DNA of 64,000 nucleotides, from contig QANU01002233.1 of NCBI GenBank assembly GCA_003254905.1, positions 1-64,000 on the forward strand. Direction: 5' to 3'. Source of the stretch: Nissolia schottii (taxonomy: Eukaryota; Streptophyta; Magnoliopsida; Fabales; Fabaceae). The translations under genes and the position numbers were made by a program. Shown here one piece after another: positions 1 to 11,826 of this stretch (position 1 is its first letter; every line of letters starts with the position of its first letter). The notes under the pieces were generated by a model, which was given only the letters and a program-made list of their open reading frames with translations, was not told the origin of the DNA and made no database searches.

Positions 1-63
1 AATTGAAAGTTAATTTGTTGAACAACTTGTGTTAGTTCTTTGAAACAATAACTTTGGTTCACA
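1..63 (+). mobile_element. 3' end of a small LTR-like repeat, cut by the window edge
   Basis: The first 60 bases match the last 60 bases of the repeat that ends near 56099, with a few substitutions. Similarity stops after the shared ...TTTGGTTC; this copy then reads ACA and the other TCA, so an end at CA is likely. The repeat interrupts the minus-strand LTR that follows. No primer site follows it, so a solo LTR is the simplest reading. The class (Ty1/copia-like) is a guess from its small size and its TATA box in the other copy. Confidence 0.5.
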
Positions 64-2353
64 GCAGCGGCGGTGACGACATGCTGGTCAACTGGAGTCA
101 TACACGAGTGGGGATAAGAACGACTACGTTCTTAGTGGAAACTCGGCGTGGCTACTATAGTTCAATTACTCGGGCATCCTCCAGCCACTCAGGAAAACCT
201 CTACGTTTCATGTAATACTAAATCCTATCAGTTATTATCTTGTACCTACATCCTGAGCAGCTTTATCTATGTTACTAGGTGATTGGGCTTCTAATCCTGT
301 CATTACCTGGGCTTCGTGCTTTTTAATTGGGCGTTGCTACTAGAGACATACTATTCGTCTTGGGACGTTCCCTTGACGGTACATAATGCATGAACAGTTA
401 TGCATAATGCTTAAACAGGTATACATACATACTTATCATTCGAACATCAATCATCAGTTCATACACATTATTTCATAATGCATGGGGGAAACTGGGGATC
501 TCTTACGCGCTCCGTAGCTGCGTCCTACTTAGTCCTTACACCTTTGTAGCCGTGGCCTCGGACTACAACCTCTTTTTGCCACTATTGCATCGACCCGGCG
601 GCGCTCTTTACATCAAATGCAATTAGTGCAACCATCCCCTCGTTCTGGAATGGCGAGGGACCAAACCTATGAGTGATCAGGTGTGGACACGCTTTGACCG
701 GCCCTATGGCTCGATCTGTTTCTCTTTTCTCTTTTAGTGGGGCCCCTTAGTCATCCTAGCATTTGTACAGACCTATCCCTGTTTTACATACATGGGCCTA
801 TGCCCGTTCTGCATCTTTGGGCCTATGCCCGTTTTGCATATCGTGATCAGGTCTCTTTACCTGCGTTGCTCATAACCAATTCATCTTGCTGAACTGGCGA
901 GGGGCATGTCTATAAGACTTTGCCAAGAGAATAGGGGATCTTCCTAATTGTATAACTAAACTCTTTAACTATGGTTTGCCGTACCAACTGGGGTCGGAAC
1001 CTTCCTAACTCATTCTGTATTTCCTAGGGTTCAATTATGATCTTCGTTAAATTTTAGCGTGAACTTCTAATTATCTAAGGTCGTCCTAACTCTTACGACG
1101 GCCTTTCCTCATGATGTATGCTTAATTTACACAAAAACATACATAACTATGCAGGGTGGATTCCATAGAACCTTCAAAATCATATGCTTTCAGTGAGCAT
1201 TCGAATGCCTAAGGGTTTAGCATTCGATTGCTTCTTTCAATCGAATCCCTTAGGGATTCAATCGGCTGAGATCCTTTTTGGTCTTTCATTCGATTGAAAT
1301 CCTCAAGTATTCGATTGAAATCCTCCGCGGTCTTTCATTCGAATGAAATCCTCAAGTATTCGATTGAAATCCAAAATCTTCTTTCATTCGAATCCGTGTG
1401 AATTCAATCGAATGCTACAGTAAAAAAATGCCCCAGAGAGCAAATTCTCCAGGGTTTGCTCCGCGTAACATTTTTCGCTTCTACAGTAATCCAATCCATA
1501 CAGTTATGGTTTCCAAACCTCAAAATCATCAAAATCTAGCTTCCCTAACTCATTTCCTATAGTTTTTGTAAAATAGTTTTTCACTCACATACACAGAAAT
1601 GCATTCAAATAATCATAAAAGAAACCACATAGACAGTGGGCTTAGAGTTACCCACATCGGATGGAGATTCTGGTCCGGTAGAGTTGGAGTAGAGAATTTC
1701 CCCTTCACGGTGGTGCGTCCCCACAATTTTTCCGGAGTCCGAAAGCGCTTCCGCGATGTGCCTGAGTGGAACCGACATTTTGTGAAACCGAAATGAAAAT
1801 GACTTCTGAAGGTGGCTATTTATAGCCTATTTTCCTTTCTCCTTTTCCCTTTTCTTTTTCTCTTTTTCCTTTTCTTTATCTTTTCTTTATCTGTTGCTTT
1901 GTTATTATTAGTTGTTTATTTATTTATTTATATTAAAAAGAGTTAATTACCTCCTGAGGGAGATAAATTCCCTCCAGGGCGGTTTTGGTCCCGCTTGATC
2001 GCATTTAAATCAATTTCTCACACCTCGGTTGTCCTAAAAATATTTCGGGCATACCGTCGTGATCCATTGATTTTTCCCTTCGGCACGGGAGTCATCACTC
2101 AGGAAATTTCGACCTTTTTATCGTATCCAAAAATTCCACGAGCATTCCCCGGTATCTGAAACGAATTCTGTTCGAGTCAAAACTCTCCCGGATGCGCCGA
2201 AAAATTTCCCGGACAACAAAAACCTAATTTCGACCGCTAAGCCGGAGGTTTTTCCGATTAAATTCTCCTTCCTAAATTCTCGGAATACCACTCAGTTCTC
2301 CACAACGGTCTAACCCGCGGGGTTTCCGTACGCGAGAGGGTCGGGATGTTACA
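64..2353 (-). mobile_element. LTR E of the TGTAACATCCC family, minus strand, 3' end interrupted
   Basis: Read on the minus strand, it starts TGTAACATCCCGACC at 2353. A TATA box (CTATTTATAG on +, 1816-1825) and a GTGGGTAA block (complement at about 1638-1657) follow. Next come an array of CATTCGAATG-like palindromes (about 1194-1420) and the conserved stem whose arms are at 252-261 and 184-193. The 3' end is missing because the repeat at 1-63 cuts it. It is nested in LTR D1: D1's GAGGCACATAG text stops exactly at 2354. No coding sequence is seen. The family is inferred from shared LTR anatomy with copies that do have the Met-tRNA primer site (48134, 63361). Confidence 0.75.
1194..1420 (-). repeat. 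CATTCGAATG-type palindrome array in LTR E
   Basis: At least eight occurrences of CATTCGA(A/T)TG or a near variant, spaced about 20-35 bases and separated by unrelated bases. The core TTCGAA is self-complementary. The same kind of array sits at the matching position in LTRs J, K and L. Confidence 0.8.
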
Positions 2354-3722
2354 CTATGTGCCTCAAAATAGTATCCATAACCATTTCTGGTCTCAGACCG
2401 CTTAGCGGTACCCTAGGTCCACTCAACGGTTTGAGCCAGATAGCTCAGCGGTGCACTTGGACCGCTCAGCGGTGCACTTGGACCGCTCAGCGGTACTAAG
2501 AGCCGCTCAGCGGTCACTGGCGAATCTGAAATTGTTTTCTTTGTTTTCTTTCCTTTCTCTTTGCCTTTTCTCATGGTTACTCTTTGAGGTTTTTACACAT
2601 ATTCTAACTATCAAAATCCTATCTAGTCCAGGTCACAGGACCATTCATAATCATCTCCCTATCCTAGCATAGGTTTCTAACATACATACAAACACAAAGA
2701 CATGCACACACACACACATAAACACATAGCCAAGCATTAACCACCAAAGAGGTGAGTAAACTAAAGTTACCCACTTCCTAGAGGCTGTTCGATGGTGGAA
2801 GAAAGGCGGGAGAGTCATCCTCCGAGCGTCGGGCGCGATCCAAGCTTCCCGGTGAAGTTTCTACAGCGTTCACGGAGCACACGGACAGAGTTTCCCCTAG
2901 GATAGGAATTTTTCCAATTTTTTTCTGCATAGGGGCTGTCTATTTATAGGCAAAATTCTGCCTCCCATAATTACATTTTTGCCCCTAAGCATAATTACCA
3001 AAATGCCCTTTTTAATTTCTTTAAAAATTAATTAATTTGGATGATAATCCAAATGTCACATCATGAATAGTAATTAGGATTTTTAATTATTTTCCTTGAA
3101 ATCAGAATTCTCACGTGGGCTGCCCAAAATTCCACTTTCTCCCGGTTCCGTTTCGCTCATGTTTTATCGCTCGCAATGTCGGTGCGTCGCGTACGTCCGT
3201 CCGAAAAATATTCCGCTTGTACCGTCGCGATCCTCTAATTTCCCTCTACCTAGGAATATTAATCTTAGAAGGGGTTTGTGAATTTTCCTCCGGAGAGTAT
3301 TTTTCACAGATACCTTCGACTCGTTTCTATGCTCTTATGTCTGCCGACCACCAATCGGCTCGCTGTTTCGTTCTTTCCCAACCTTCCCGATAGGGTCGTG
3401 GGAATATTCTCAGGTGTTTAAAACCTTTTCCTGGTACCGGTGGGGTTTCCAGAGACTTCGGGCTCTCTGCTTAATTTTACACGCTAAACAAAGCTGTTTT
3501 AGTGTCTGCGAAATCGTCTGAAACTCAGCAGAACTCCATGTAACAGCCAGTTAAACCTCATCATCCAATTCTGAGGGTCAGTAGGAATCATTTGAGTGTC
3601 ATCGAAATTTATTACAACTCAACAGAATAATTCCTACAGACTTCCACACATTTACTCTTACCCAAAGTTCTATCACTAGTTATTCGGCAAAATTCTTACT
3701 AAGAAAAGAGCGGCATGTTACA
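2354..3722 (-). mobile_element. LTR D1 (5' portion), minus strand
   Basis: On the minus strand it begins TGTAACATGCCGCTC at 3722 and aligns with the plus-strand LTR D2 that starts at 54547 for about 700 bases. It has a TATA box (TATTTATA on +, 2941-2948), a GTGGGTAA block (complement near 2768) and a CGCTCAGCG array (2399-2514). LTR E interrupts it at 2353, so its 3' part is outside the window. At 3722 it abuts element B's LTR exactly where 291 bases of that LTR are missing, which fits D having inserted into B. Confidence 0.7.
2399..2514 (-). repeat. CGCTCAGCG-type array in LTR D1
   Basis: Six copies of CCGCTCAGCGGT or close variants within 116 bases, spaced about 16-25 bases. Each is an odd-centre palindrome (CGCT-C/G-AGCG). 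Confidence 0.85.
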
Positions 3723-4936
3723 GATGTTGTTTATTAGTTGAAATCTCTAACTAATACGCAATTCACGTAAGAGATTACGATCGTCAATCCCCCTAAGCAT
3801 TTATTAATATAGGAATTAAAACTAAGATCTCAGCATTTAAAACCCATATCAATTATGTCCCAATTGCACAACCTAATTAAATATAATTAGTTCCCCAAAA
3901 AGTTCCAAAATCCTAAATCAATAAATCCTACAATCGTCAAGATCTATCAACCTAGAATTAACCCTAACCAATAACTTGCGATCGCTATATTACTAATTAG
4001 GGATGGAACAAATCATGAATAAACATTAAGCACAAGACCTCGAATTAATCCTAATCTAGAGTTACCGCATGCAAGATATTAAGAAACTACTCCTCCATTG
4101 GTGAAGGATAAAAACTCATAATAAATCAAGAATAAGAGAGTGGAAAATAATAGAGAATTAAAGTAACAAAACCTGAATGCAATAACGGAAGAAATTCGCA
4201 AATAGTTGGGCGCTTACGTTGTCAATGCGAGCGCTCCAACAACCCTTAAATAACTAATAACTAAGCACTACTAACATAAACCTAAAGTTCATAAAATAAA
4301 AGAGAAAAGTGCAGAAAATAAAAGTGGAGGCTGAGTATGAAGTTCTTGAGAGAGGATGTGTATTTGTAGAGGATTGGCCTAAAGTGGGAGTAAATCCCGC
4401 ACTTTCAGCACAACAGTCAATAAAATCGCAATAACTTCGGCTACAGATATCGAATTGAGGTGATTCAAATCTCCAATTAAAGCTAAGAGATAGATATACA
4501 ACTTTGTAGTTGAGGTCAAATCGAGATTCAATCTCCATCCTGGCGCAAAATTCGTGGCAAAGTCAGCGTTAAAAATCCTCAGCAACTCTTTGACCAAATC
4601 TTTTTGAATTTGAATTTAATCTTGAATTTATTGGTCTCAATCTTCTCTTCAAATCTCTTCTTTGAAATTTATATCTTATCAAATCTCCTTCAAATCTTCA
4701 ATGATCCTCTTGAAAATTTATTTTCTACAATTAAAATAGAAAATTAAAAAAGAACAAAAGAAATCTGCACATTAAATTCTACGATAAAAAATAGTGCTTT
4801 AAATTGAGTTTTTCTAAATTTCTCACAAAAGAGGATAATGTGCAAAACACATTAATTAAGCATTAAAACCACACATTTTTTAGTATGCAATGTTCAATTA
4901 TAGAATAATAAAATAGGGTATAAAATCCACCTATCA
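3723..4936 (-). mobile_element. 3' LTR of non-autonomous Athila-like element B, truncated
   Basis: Matches 18710-19914 (B's 5' LTR) nearly base for base and ends in ...CCACCTATCA, the complement of the family's TGATAGGTGG start. The 291 bases matching 18419-18709 are absent at the left, where LTR D1 begins. The next bases to the right are the complement of a polypurine tract (4937-4952), which makes this the 3' LTR of a minus-strand element. Confidence 0.85.
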
Positions 4937-5499
4937 AATTACCCCACACTTGAACAATTGCATGTCCTCATGCAAGGAACTAAGGACAAAAGCAAACTAA
5001 AAATGAAAATAAAACAAATAAAGAAAAATCTTTTTGGTGCGACGACACTATTTACATCCCCCTACAAAGCCGCGAAACTCATGGAGGCACTTAAGCCGAC
5101 TCGCTATTTACCAGACAACTGTGCAAAATACATGACAATCTAAAAATAAAAGTATATTTAGACAAGAGATGATATCACTGTGCATTAAACTAATTTTCTT
5201 GGCATATCAATCATGAGCAAAGAATAAGTCAAGGCATGTTAAAATCAATTGGGCCGCCTCACAAGTTAGTGTGTGTCACTCGTCACTCAAAGTGTATAGG
5301 TTCATCCAATGCTCTCTCAAACACTACACTAGAGTCGCCTCCATAGGCTTGACTTTCTTCTAAGCATCACGGATCACCAAATATATATGACATGTATCAA
5401 GAGGCCTTTTTAAGGTTGTAATGGGGCCAAGGTCAAGGTGGGATATCATATGGCTAGTGAGCTAAAGCCTAAGACTTAGTAGAATTCATGGCATATGTG
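4937..5499 (-). mobile_element. 3' internal region of element B with polypurine tract, noncoding
   Basis: Begins (minus-strand 3' end) with AATTACCCCACACTT, the complement of the AAGTGTGGGGTAATT tract that precedes the 3' LTR. The rest is the reverse complement of the 3' noncoding part of element A (about 13660-14190). The interior continues on the far side of element A at 15864. ATGTG at 5495-5499 is the left copy of A's target-site duplication. I see no gene. Confidence 0.8.
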
Positions 5500-5503
5500 C
5501 TTN
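5500..5503. other. Assembly joint: CTT plus one N replacing 13 LTR bases
   Basis: The only ambiguous base in the window, at 5503. The 5' LTR of element A should start TGATAAGTAGATT after the ATGTG target copy, as at 14192-14204. Instead CTTN appears and homology resumes at 5504 (matching 14205). CTT is what follows ATGTG in the uninterrupted target (15869-15871), so the left contig probably read through from an empty homologous copy. Confidence 0.8.
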
Positions 5504-7168
5504 TTATACCTTATTTTACTACTCTATAAATGAGCAATTCATACTTAAATGTGTAGGGTTTAACACTTAATCAATATGTTTTTACACATAGTCCTCTTTT
5601 GAGAGAAATTAAGAAAAATGGTAAGATTATGCATTATTTTACTCTTAGAATTTAATATTTCTTTTGGAGTTTTCTATTATGAAATTTCAGGAAATAAAGG
5701 TTCAAGAAGATCATTGAAGAATTGAAGAGAAGATGTGACCAAGGACAAAAGAGGAAAGAAGCAAGATGGCGAGTTTGAGCCACATCGCTCAGCGGAGAAA
5801 CAACTATCGCCCAGCGAAACCACAATCACCGCTCAGCAATGCAGCAGGAAACGCTCAGCGAAGCTGAACAAAGCGCTCAGCGATGAATACCCCTTCGCTC
5901 AGCGAAAGTAACAACTTGCACCGGCGCATTTAATGCTCCAGGCTAACGTCAGCTCAGCTGTCAGCGCCGCCCCTGCAAAAGCTGACCAGCGCATTTAATG
6001 AAGCCGCGTAAGCCGGCTAAATTGACTCAGCCGCTCAGCGCCACCGCCAAACCGCTCAGCAATAAGCCTTGAATCGCTCAGCGATGGTACTAAACCGCTG
6101 AGCGATCCTGCCGAACCTTGGCCTATAAATAGGGGGCCAAGGCATTCATTTTGGGCATCACCTTCCACCCTCCCCCTAAGTTCTCCTGGGCCGAGAACTC
6201 CACCATTTCTATCCATATTTCCCCACTTTTTACATTTCTTTTTTAAGCACTTTAGGGTTATGTTAGTAAGTGCTCTGTAGAAGCCTTTTTCTTTCAAGAT
6301 TTGTAACGGAGTTTTGCCGAATTTAATCCAGGTTCTATTGTTCCATTCTTCTATTTTCATTTACTCTTTCCATTACCATTTACTCTTTCATTCTCTTTAT
6401 TTACTCCTTCTTGCTTTTTACTTGTTCTAATCTTCCATTGTCATTTACACTTTCTGTCCCTTTATTTACTTCTTCCTTTTCTTTACTTGTTGTGAGTTTT
6501 AATCCTCCAAACATGGAGGAGTAGTTTCTTAATATCTTGCATGCGGTAACTCTAGATTAAAGATTAATTTGAGGTCTTGCGCTTAAAGTGTATTCATGTC
6601 TCATTCCACCCTAATTAATGATATAGTGATTGCATGTTATTAGTTAAGGTTAAATCTAAGTTAATGAATCTTGACGATTGTATGATTTATTAAACTTTGA
6701 TTAAGGAACTTTTGGAGAACTAATCAGATTTGATTAGGTTGTGCAATTGGTGCTTAATTAATATGGGTTTTAATGCTGAGATCTTGGTTTTAATACCTAT
6801 ATCAACAAATGCTTAAGGGATTGACGATCGTAGTTTCTTAAGTAAATTGCATATTAGTTAGAGATTTCAACTAATAAACAACGTCTCCTACCATGAATAA
6901 TTAATGGGGAACCGATGAGAATTAATCCTTAATCTAGATACGCCGTATGCAGGATATTGCTTTTATCATTGTGTTTTACTCTCGTTTTAATCTCTTTTAA
7001 AGTCATCAAACAAACCCCCCCGATTTACTTAACTATTATTTGGTTTTAAATTGCTTCTTTAGGAAACGACCTAGGTTAACCCCCTTTACTACGGTTTTGG
7101 GGTTTACTTGGTTTATAAATTATTATTTGATCGCACACTGAAATCTAACGACATTTTGGTGAGCGTCA
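5504..7168 (+). mobile_element. 5' LTR of Athila-type element A
   Basis: Near-identical to 14205-15863. The first several hundred bases show no differences, then scattered substitutions and small indels suggest roughly 98% identity overall. It ends ...GGTGAGCGTCA, followed four bases later by a primer site. The promoter region holds a CGCTCAGCG array (5786-6104) directly upstream of a TATA box (TATAAATA, 6124-6131). The extreme 5' end is lost at the assembly joint. Confidence 0.93.
5786..6104 (+). repeat. CGCTCAGCG-type array in the U3 of element A (5' copy)
   Basis: About ten exact or near-exact CGCTCAGCG / CGCTGAGCG units over 320 bases, irregularly spaced and ending 20 bases before the TATA box at 6124. 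The same array is present in the 3' LTR. Confidence 0.85.
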
Positions 7169-7172
7169 AATT

Positions 7173-7190
7173 TGGCGCCTTATCCGGGGA
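7173..7190 (+). promoter_or_regulatory. Primer binding site, tRNA-Asp type
   Basis: TGGCGCCTTATCCGGGGA lies four bases after the LTR end. It resembles the TGGCGCC...CCGGGGA complement of plant tRNA-Asp used by Athila elements, with mismatches in the middle. Element B has TGGCGCCATTGCCGGGGA at the same place. Confidence 0.75.
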
Positions 7191-7263
7191 AGCAATTTAG
7201 CCAATCTCTTTTCTCCTCTCTCTATTCTTTTTCCTTTTTGTTATTTAGTTTCAGTTCTCATGT

Positions 7264-8736
7264 ATGACTCGCTCCTTGCCTGACCTTACCTTAGCCAATT
7301 TTGATCCCGAAATCGAAAGAATTCTAAGGAGACTTAGGCAAGAATTGAGGCAGCAAAGAGAACCTCCTGTTACTACTGATAATACTATTTTTGTTACAGG
7401 TAACATGGCAAACCCTGCTCAAACTTGGGGCCAGTTGGCTGCCCCTGACTATTCTTATGAGCCATCCGGTGTAGTTTTCCCTGACGACGCCATGGACTTT
7501 GAAATAAAATCCAACTTTTTACATCACTTACCTAAGTTTCATGGATTGCCGTCAGAAAACCCACACTGCCATCTCAAGGTGTTTGTGATGACCTGTAATA
7601 CCATGAGATCGCAGTCTGTCACCCCTGACTTGGTAAAGCTTAAAGCTTTTCCATTTTCTCTGGAAGGTGCGGCCCGAGACTGGTATTACAGTATCCCTCA
7701 CCAAGCAGTTAATAGTTGGCTGGGCTTAAAGAAACTGTTTCTTGAAAAATACTTCCCAGCTAGCCGAGTTTCCGCTCTACGGAAAGAAATTTCTGGAATC
7801 CAACAGAGGCCCGATGAGACCTTGGGAGAATATTGGGAGAGATTCCAAAGTCTGTGCGACATGTGCCCACACCATGGGTTCACTGACGTACAACTATTGG
7901 AGCACTTTTACGAAGGTCTCAGCCTCATGGATCGGAAATGGATTGACTCCGCTGCTGGTGGTATTCTAAAGAACAGGAAAACACCAGAAGAAGCCAGACA
8001 GTTGATCAGTGAGATGGCTGATCATTCTAGGTACGAGATGCGAGCAAACAGGAATACCAGAGGAGCATATGAAGTTGCTATTGACCGCCCCAACCATGAA
8101 TACGTGTCTCTTACTGAAAGGATTGATAAACTAGCAGAAATGGTCAGTGTTATGGCCATGGGGCACCAAACTCAGGCGGTATGCTCCCTTTGTCCCGATG
8201 GCATCTCTCACTCTCCCGAGCAGTGCCCACTACTCACGGATGAGACTTCCGCAGTTGCGGCCATGTTCCCGGGTAAGCCAGACCAATCCAACCAGTAGAG
8301 GTATGATCCCTACAGCAATACCTATAACCCAGGCTGGAAGGATAACCCGGCGTTCAAGTAGAGTAACAACTCCAACACACTAAACCCGCAGCCGCAACCC
8401 AAACCATTCCCACAACAACAACAAAGAAGATATGTGCCTCCTCCGCAGAGGTCACAGCAGCAATTCCAACCCACGCCACAACAATAGTTCCATCCCTCTC
8501 CACAACTTCCACAAGCTGCCCCTGCATCAGAGAATTCTATGTTACAAGATATGATGAAAATGATGCAGGAAATGCAGGCATCCCAGAAGAAGTATGAGGC
8601 TGCTTTGTCGGCAATACAGAATGAAATCCATTCAAACAAGCAGTCACAATCGAGCAGTTCATCCCATCTTCCCTCGTAGACTATTCCAATTCCGAGAGTA
8701 AATGTAAGTGCTATCATCTTAAGATCTGGTACTATT
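7264..8736 (+). pseudogene. gag: gag of Athila-type element A, with four in-frame stops
   Basis: Structural capsid protein of a Ty3/gypsy retrotransposon; it packages element RNA in the cytoplasm. The frame is open for 344 codons from ATG 7264. The retrotransposon gag core lies at about residues 85-260 and includes HLPKFHGLP, the PFSLEGAARDWYYS block and CPHHGFTDVQLLEHFYEGL, all typical of Athila gag. The frame continues past stops at 8296, 8359, 8485 and 8677. It runs through a Gln/Pro-rich stretch and a Met/Gln-rich helix (ENSMLQDMMKMMQEMQ), then into the pol region in the same frame. This fits a single gag-pol reading frame that has decayed. No zinc knuckle is seen. LTR and primer site lie upstream, pol downstream. 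Confidence 0.92.
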
Positions 8737-11700
8737 TTGCAGGCACCGCAGGTTGAAGATTCTGAAGACTCGAGCGATCACATTGAAGAAAAAGAATTCG
8801 AAAGAAAAGCCAGAGAAGAAGACTCTGACGAAGACACTGGAGCAGAAGGTTTGAAGCGGACCAAGGAATCTAATAGGTGTCCGGAACCATTGCAGACAGG
8901 AGAAGTACCAGTCCCACTTCCTTTCCCGCATAAAGGTCCTAAACCCAAGTCCGCTGCTACGCTTCAGTTAGAAAAAGAATTTTTAGAGACATTCCGGAAG
9001 GTAGAGGTGAACATCCCCTTGCTTGAGGCAATCAGACAAATCCCCAAGTATGCAAAGTTCTTGAAGGACTTGTGTACCAACAAGGGAAGGCTGAAAGACA
9101 CCGCACAAGTCAGCATGGGAGCAAATGTATCATCTATCATCAAATCCAGTCCATTACCTCCTAAATGCACAGACCCAGGTACGTTTTTAGTTCCATGTGT
9201 CATAGGACAAAGATTATTTACAAAAGCCTTAGCAGATTTAGGAGCCACAATCAATGTTTTGCTGAAGTCTATTTACCAATCTTTGCACACGGGAAATCTA
9301 AAGCCAACTGGATTAATCATCCAACTTGCTAACCGAAGTATCGCCAGACCAGAAGGTATTTTGGAAGATGTCTTGGTAAAGGTAAACGATTTAATATTTC
9401 CTGCAGATTTCTATGTATTAGAAATGGAAAATGACATCAATGTCAACCAGCCTACATTAATCTTAGGACGGCCCTTTTTGAAAACTGCACGGGCCAAGAT
9501 TGATGTACATGCTAGTACATTATCTATGGAATGCGGAGACATGCATGTGCAATTTGGTTTACCTGAAGCAATGCATTACCCTTCGGAGGAACATTCAGTT
9601 TTTCAAATTGATGTTATTGACTCTTTAATTTTGGATACTTATGATATATGGGCTGATAAAATGCTAGAACTAACACAAGAATTTGAATGCCCTAATTGTG
9701 ATGGAGTTAGTAACTTGTGTTCTGTTTGTAAAGAAATAGATGAGTCTTTCCAAGAAGGTTTGAATGATAATTTTGTAAATTCTGAATTTGATGCACTTAA
9801 CATATCTCCTGTTTTAGAAGTCAGTGAAGTTGCAGGTACAAACAGTAAAGCAGCAGGTCCAGAGTTGAAGGCTCTTCCTTCTCATCTCAAGTACACTGTC
9901 CTAGGAGATGATGCCACACTACCAGTAATTATAGCGAATGATCTCTCCTCTCAGAAGGAAGAAAGGTTGGTCGGTGTGCTCAAGAAGCACAAGAAAGCCA
10001 TTGGGTGGACCATAGATGATATCACTGGAATCAGTCCTTCTACATGCACCCATAGGATACTCCTAGAAGAAGGGGCAAAGCCAGTTAGACAACCACAAAG
10101 ATGGCTTAATCCACTCATTCAAGATGTCGTGAAAAAGGAAGTAATGAAGCTTTTAAAAGCTGGCATTATCTATCCTATTTCAGACAGCGAGTGGGTAAGT
10201 CCAGTTCAAGTGGTCCTGAAAAAGTCTGGAACTATGGTGATAAAGAATGAAAACAATGAGTTGATCCCCACGAGAGTGCAAAATAGCTGGCGGGTTTGCA
10301 TTGATTATCGACGCCTTAACAACGCCACCCGCAAGGATCATTATCCCCTGCCCTTCATTGACCAAATGCTTGAACGACTGGCAGGTAAATCTCATTACTG
10401 TTTTCTCGATGGTTATACAGGTTATTTCCAAATTCACATAGCCCCGGAGGATCAAGAAAAGACCACCTTTATGTGTCCCTTTGGTACATTTGCTTATCGA
10501 AGGATGCCATTTGGACTCTGCAATGCACCTGCTACTTTTCAACGATGTATGATGAGTATTTTTTCTGATTTTCTGGAAGATTGTATGGAAGTTTTTATGG
10601 ATGACTTTACTGTCTTTGGAACTTCTTTCGATTCTTGTTTAGAAAGCCATGCTAGAGTACTTCAACGTTGCATCGAAACTAACCTTGTCCTAAATTATGA
10701 GAAATGTCATTTTATGGTTCAACAAGGTATAGTTTTAGGGCACGTAGTCTCTAGTAAAGGAATTGCCGTAGACCCTGCCAAAATAGATGTTATTTCTTCT
10801 TTGCCTTACCCCGCCTGTGTGCGGGAGATTCGTTGCTTCCTTGGCCATGCAGGTTTTTACAGAAGATTCATTAAGGATTTTAGCAAGATCGCGCATCCAC
10901 TTACCTCCCTGTTGCACAAAGATACAGACTTTGTTTTTGACGATACGTGCAAGAAAGCGTTTGATGCCTTGAAGCATGCCTTGACGACAACTCCTATTAT
11001 CCAACCACCAGATTGGGGGTTACCATTTGAATTAATGTGTGATGCCTCTGACCATGCTGTAGGCGTTGTGCTGTCCCAAAGCATTGGTAAGTTTCCGCAT
11101 GTCATAGCTTATGCCTCAAGGACTTTGGATGCCGCGCAATCTAATTACACCACTACAGAAAAGGAACTTTTAGCAATAGTGTTTGCTCTTGATAAATTCC
11201 GATCTTATTTGCTTGGTTCTAAGGTGGTGGTGTTTACAGATCACGCCGCTCTAAATTACCTTCTGAAAAAACCTGAGGCTAAACCAAGGCTCATTAGATG
11301 GATGCTACTTCTCCAAGAATTCGATTTAGAAATTAAAGATAAAAGTGGAGCAGAAAATCTAGTAGCAGATCATTTAAGTCGCCTAACGCATATCTCAGCC
11401 GATCCATTTCCACTTCGGGATGACTTTCCCGATGACTCCCTGTTAATGATATCTAAAAGACCTTGGTATGCGGATATCGTAAATTACTTGGTCTCAAATA
11501 AAGGACCCCCACATTTTTCAAAAACCCAATTAGCAAAGCTTAAGAGCAATGCTAAGTATTATATATGGGAGGATCCTTATCTTTGGAAAATTGGTAGCGA
11601 CCAAGTAATTAGACGATGTGTCCCAAGCTCAGAGTTTGAGTCCATTCTCAAGTTCTGTCATACCTTTGCAAGTGTTGGCCACTTTGGACCCCAACGCACA

Positions 11701-11826
11701 GCCAGAAAGGTTTTAGATTCAGGATTTTATTGGCCTTCATTATTTAAGGATGCTTATGAATTCTGTAAATCCTGTGAACAATGCCAAAGAACAGGTAACC
11801 TCAGGTGGAGAAATGAAATGCCCTAA
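8737..11826 (+). pseudogene. pol: pol of element A: protease, reverse transcriptase, RNase H, integrase N-terminus
   Basis: Replicative polyprotein, open for 1029 codons in the same frame as gag; the leading TTG is not a real start. Domains in order: an acidic linker (residues 1-45); an aspartic protease with DLGATINVL at residue 167 (usual DSGA becomes DLGA, as in Athila) and ILGRPFL; reverse transcriptase with CIDYRRLNN, the MPFGLCNAPATFQ block and the active site FMDDF (10594-10608); RNase H with DASDHAVG, TDHAALNYLL and ADHLSRL; and the integrase HHCC zinc domain with CKSCEQCQ. A TAA at 11824-11826 stops the frame where integrase continues directly afterwards. The Athila/Tat affiliation rests on the protease and gag style and on the Asp-tRNA primer site. 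Confidence 0.95.

Noticed and set aside
5786-6104. CGCTCAGCG arrays considered as a CRISPR-like or centromeric repeat
   Set aside because: Units are short, palindromic and irregularly spaced inside LTR promoters of a plant genome; no repeat-spacer regularity and no cas genes.
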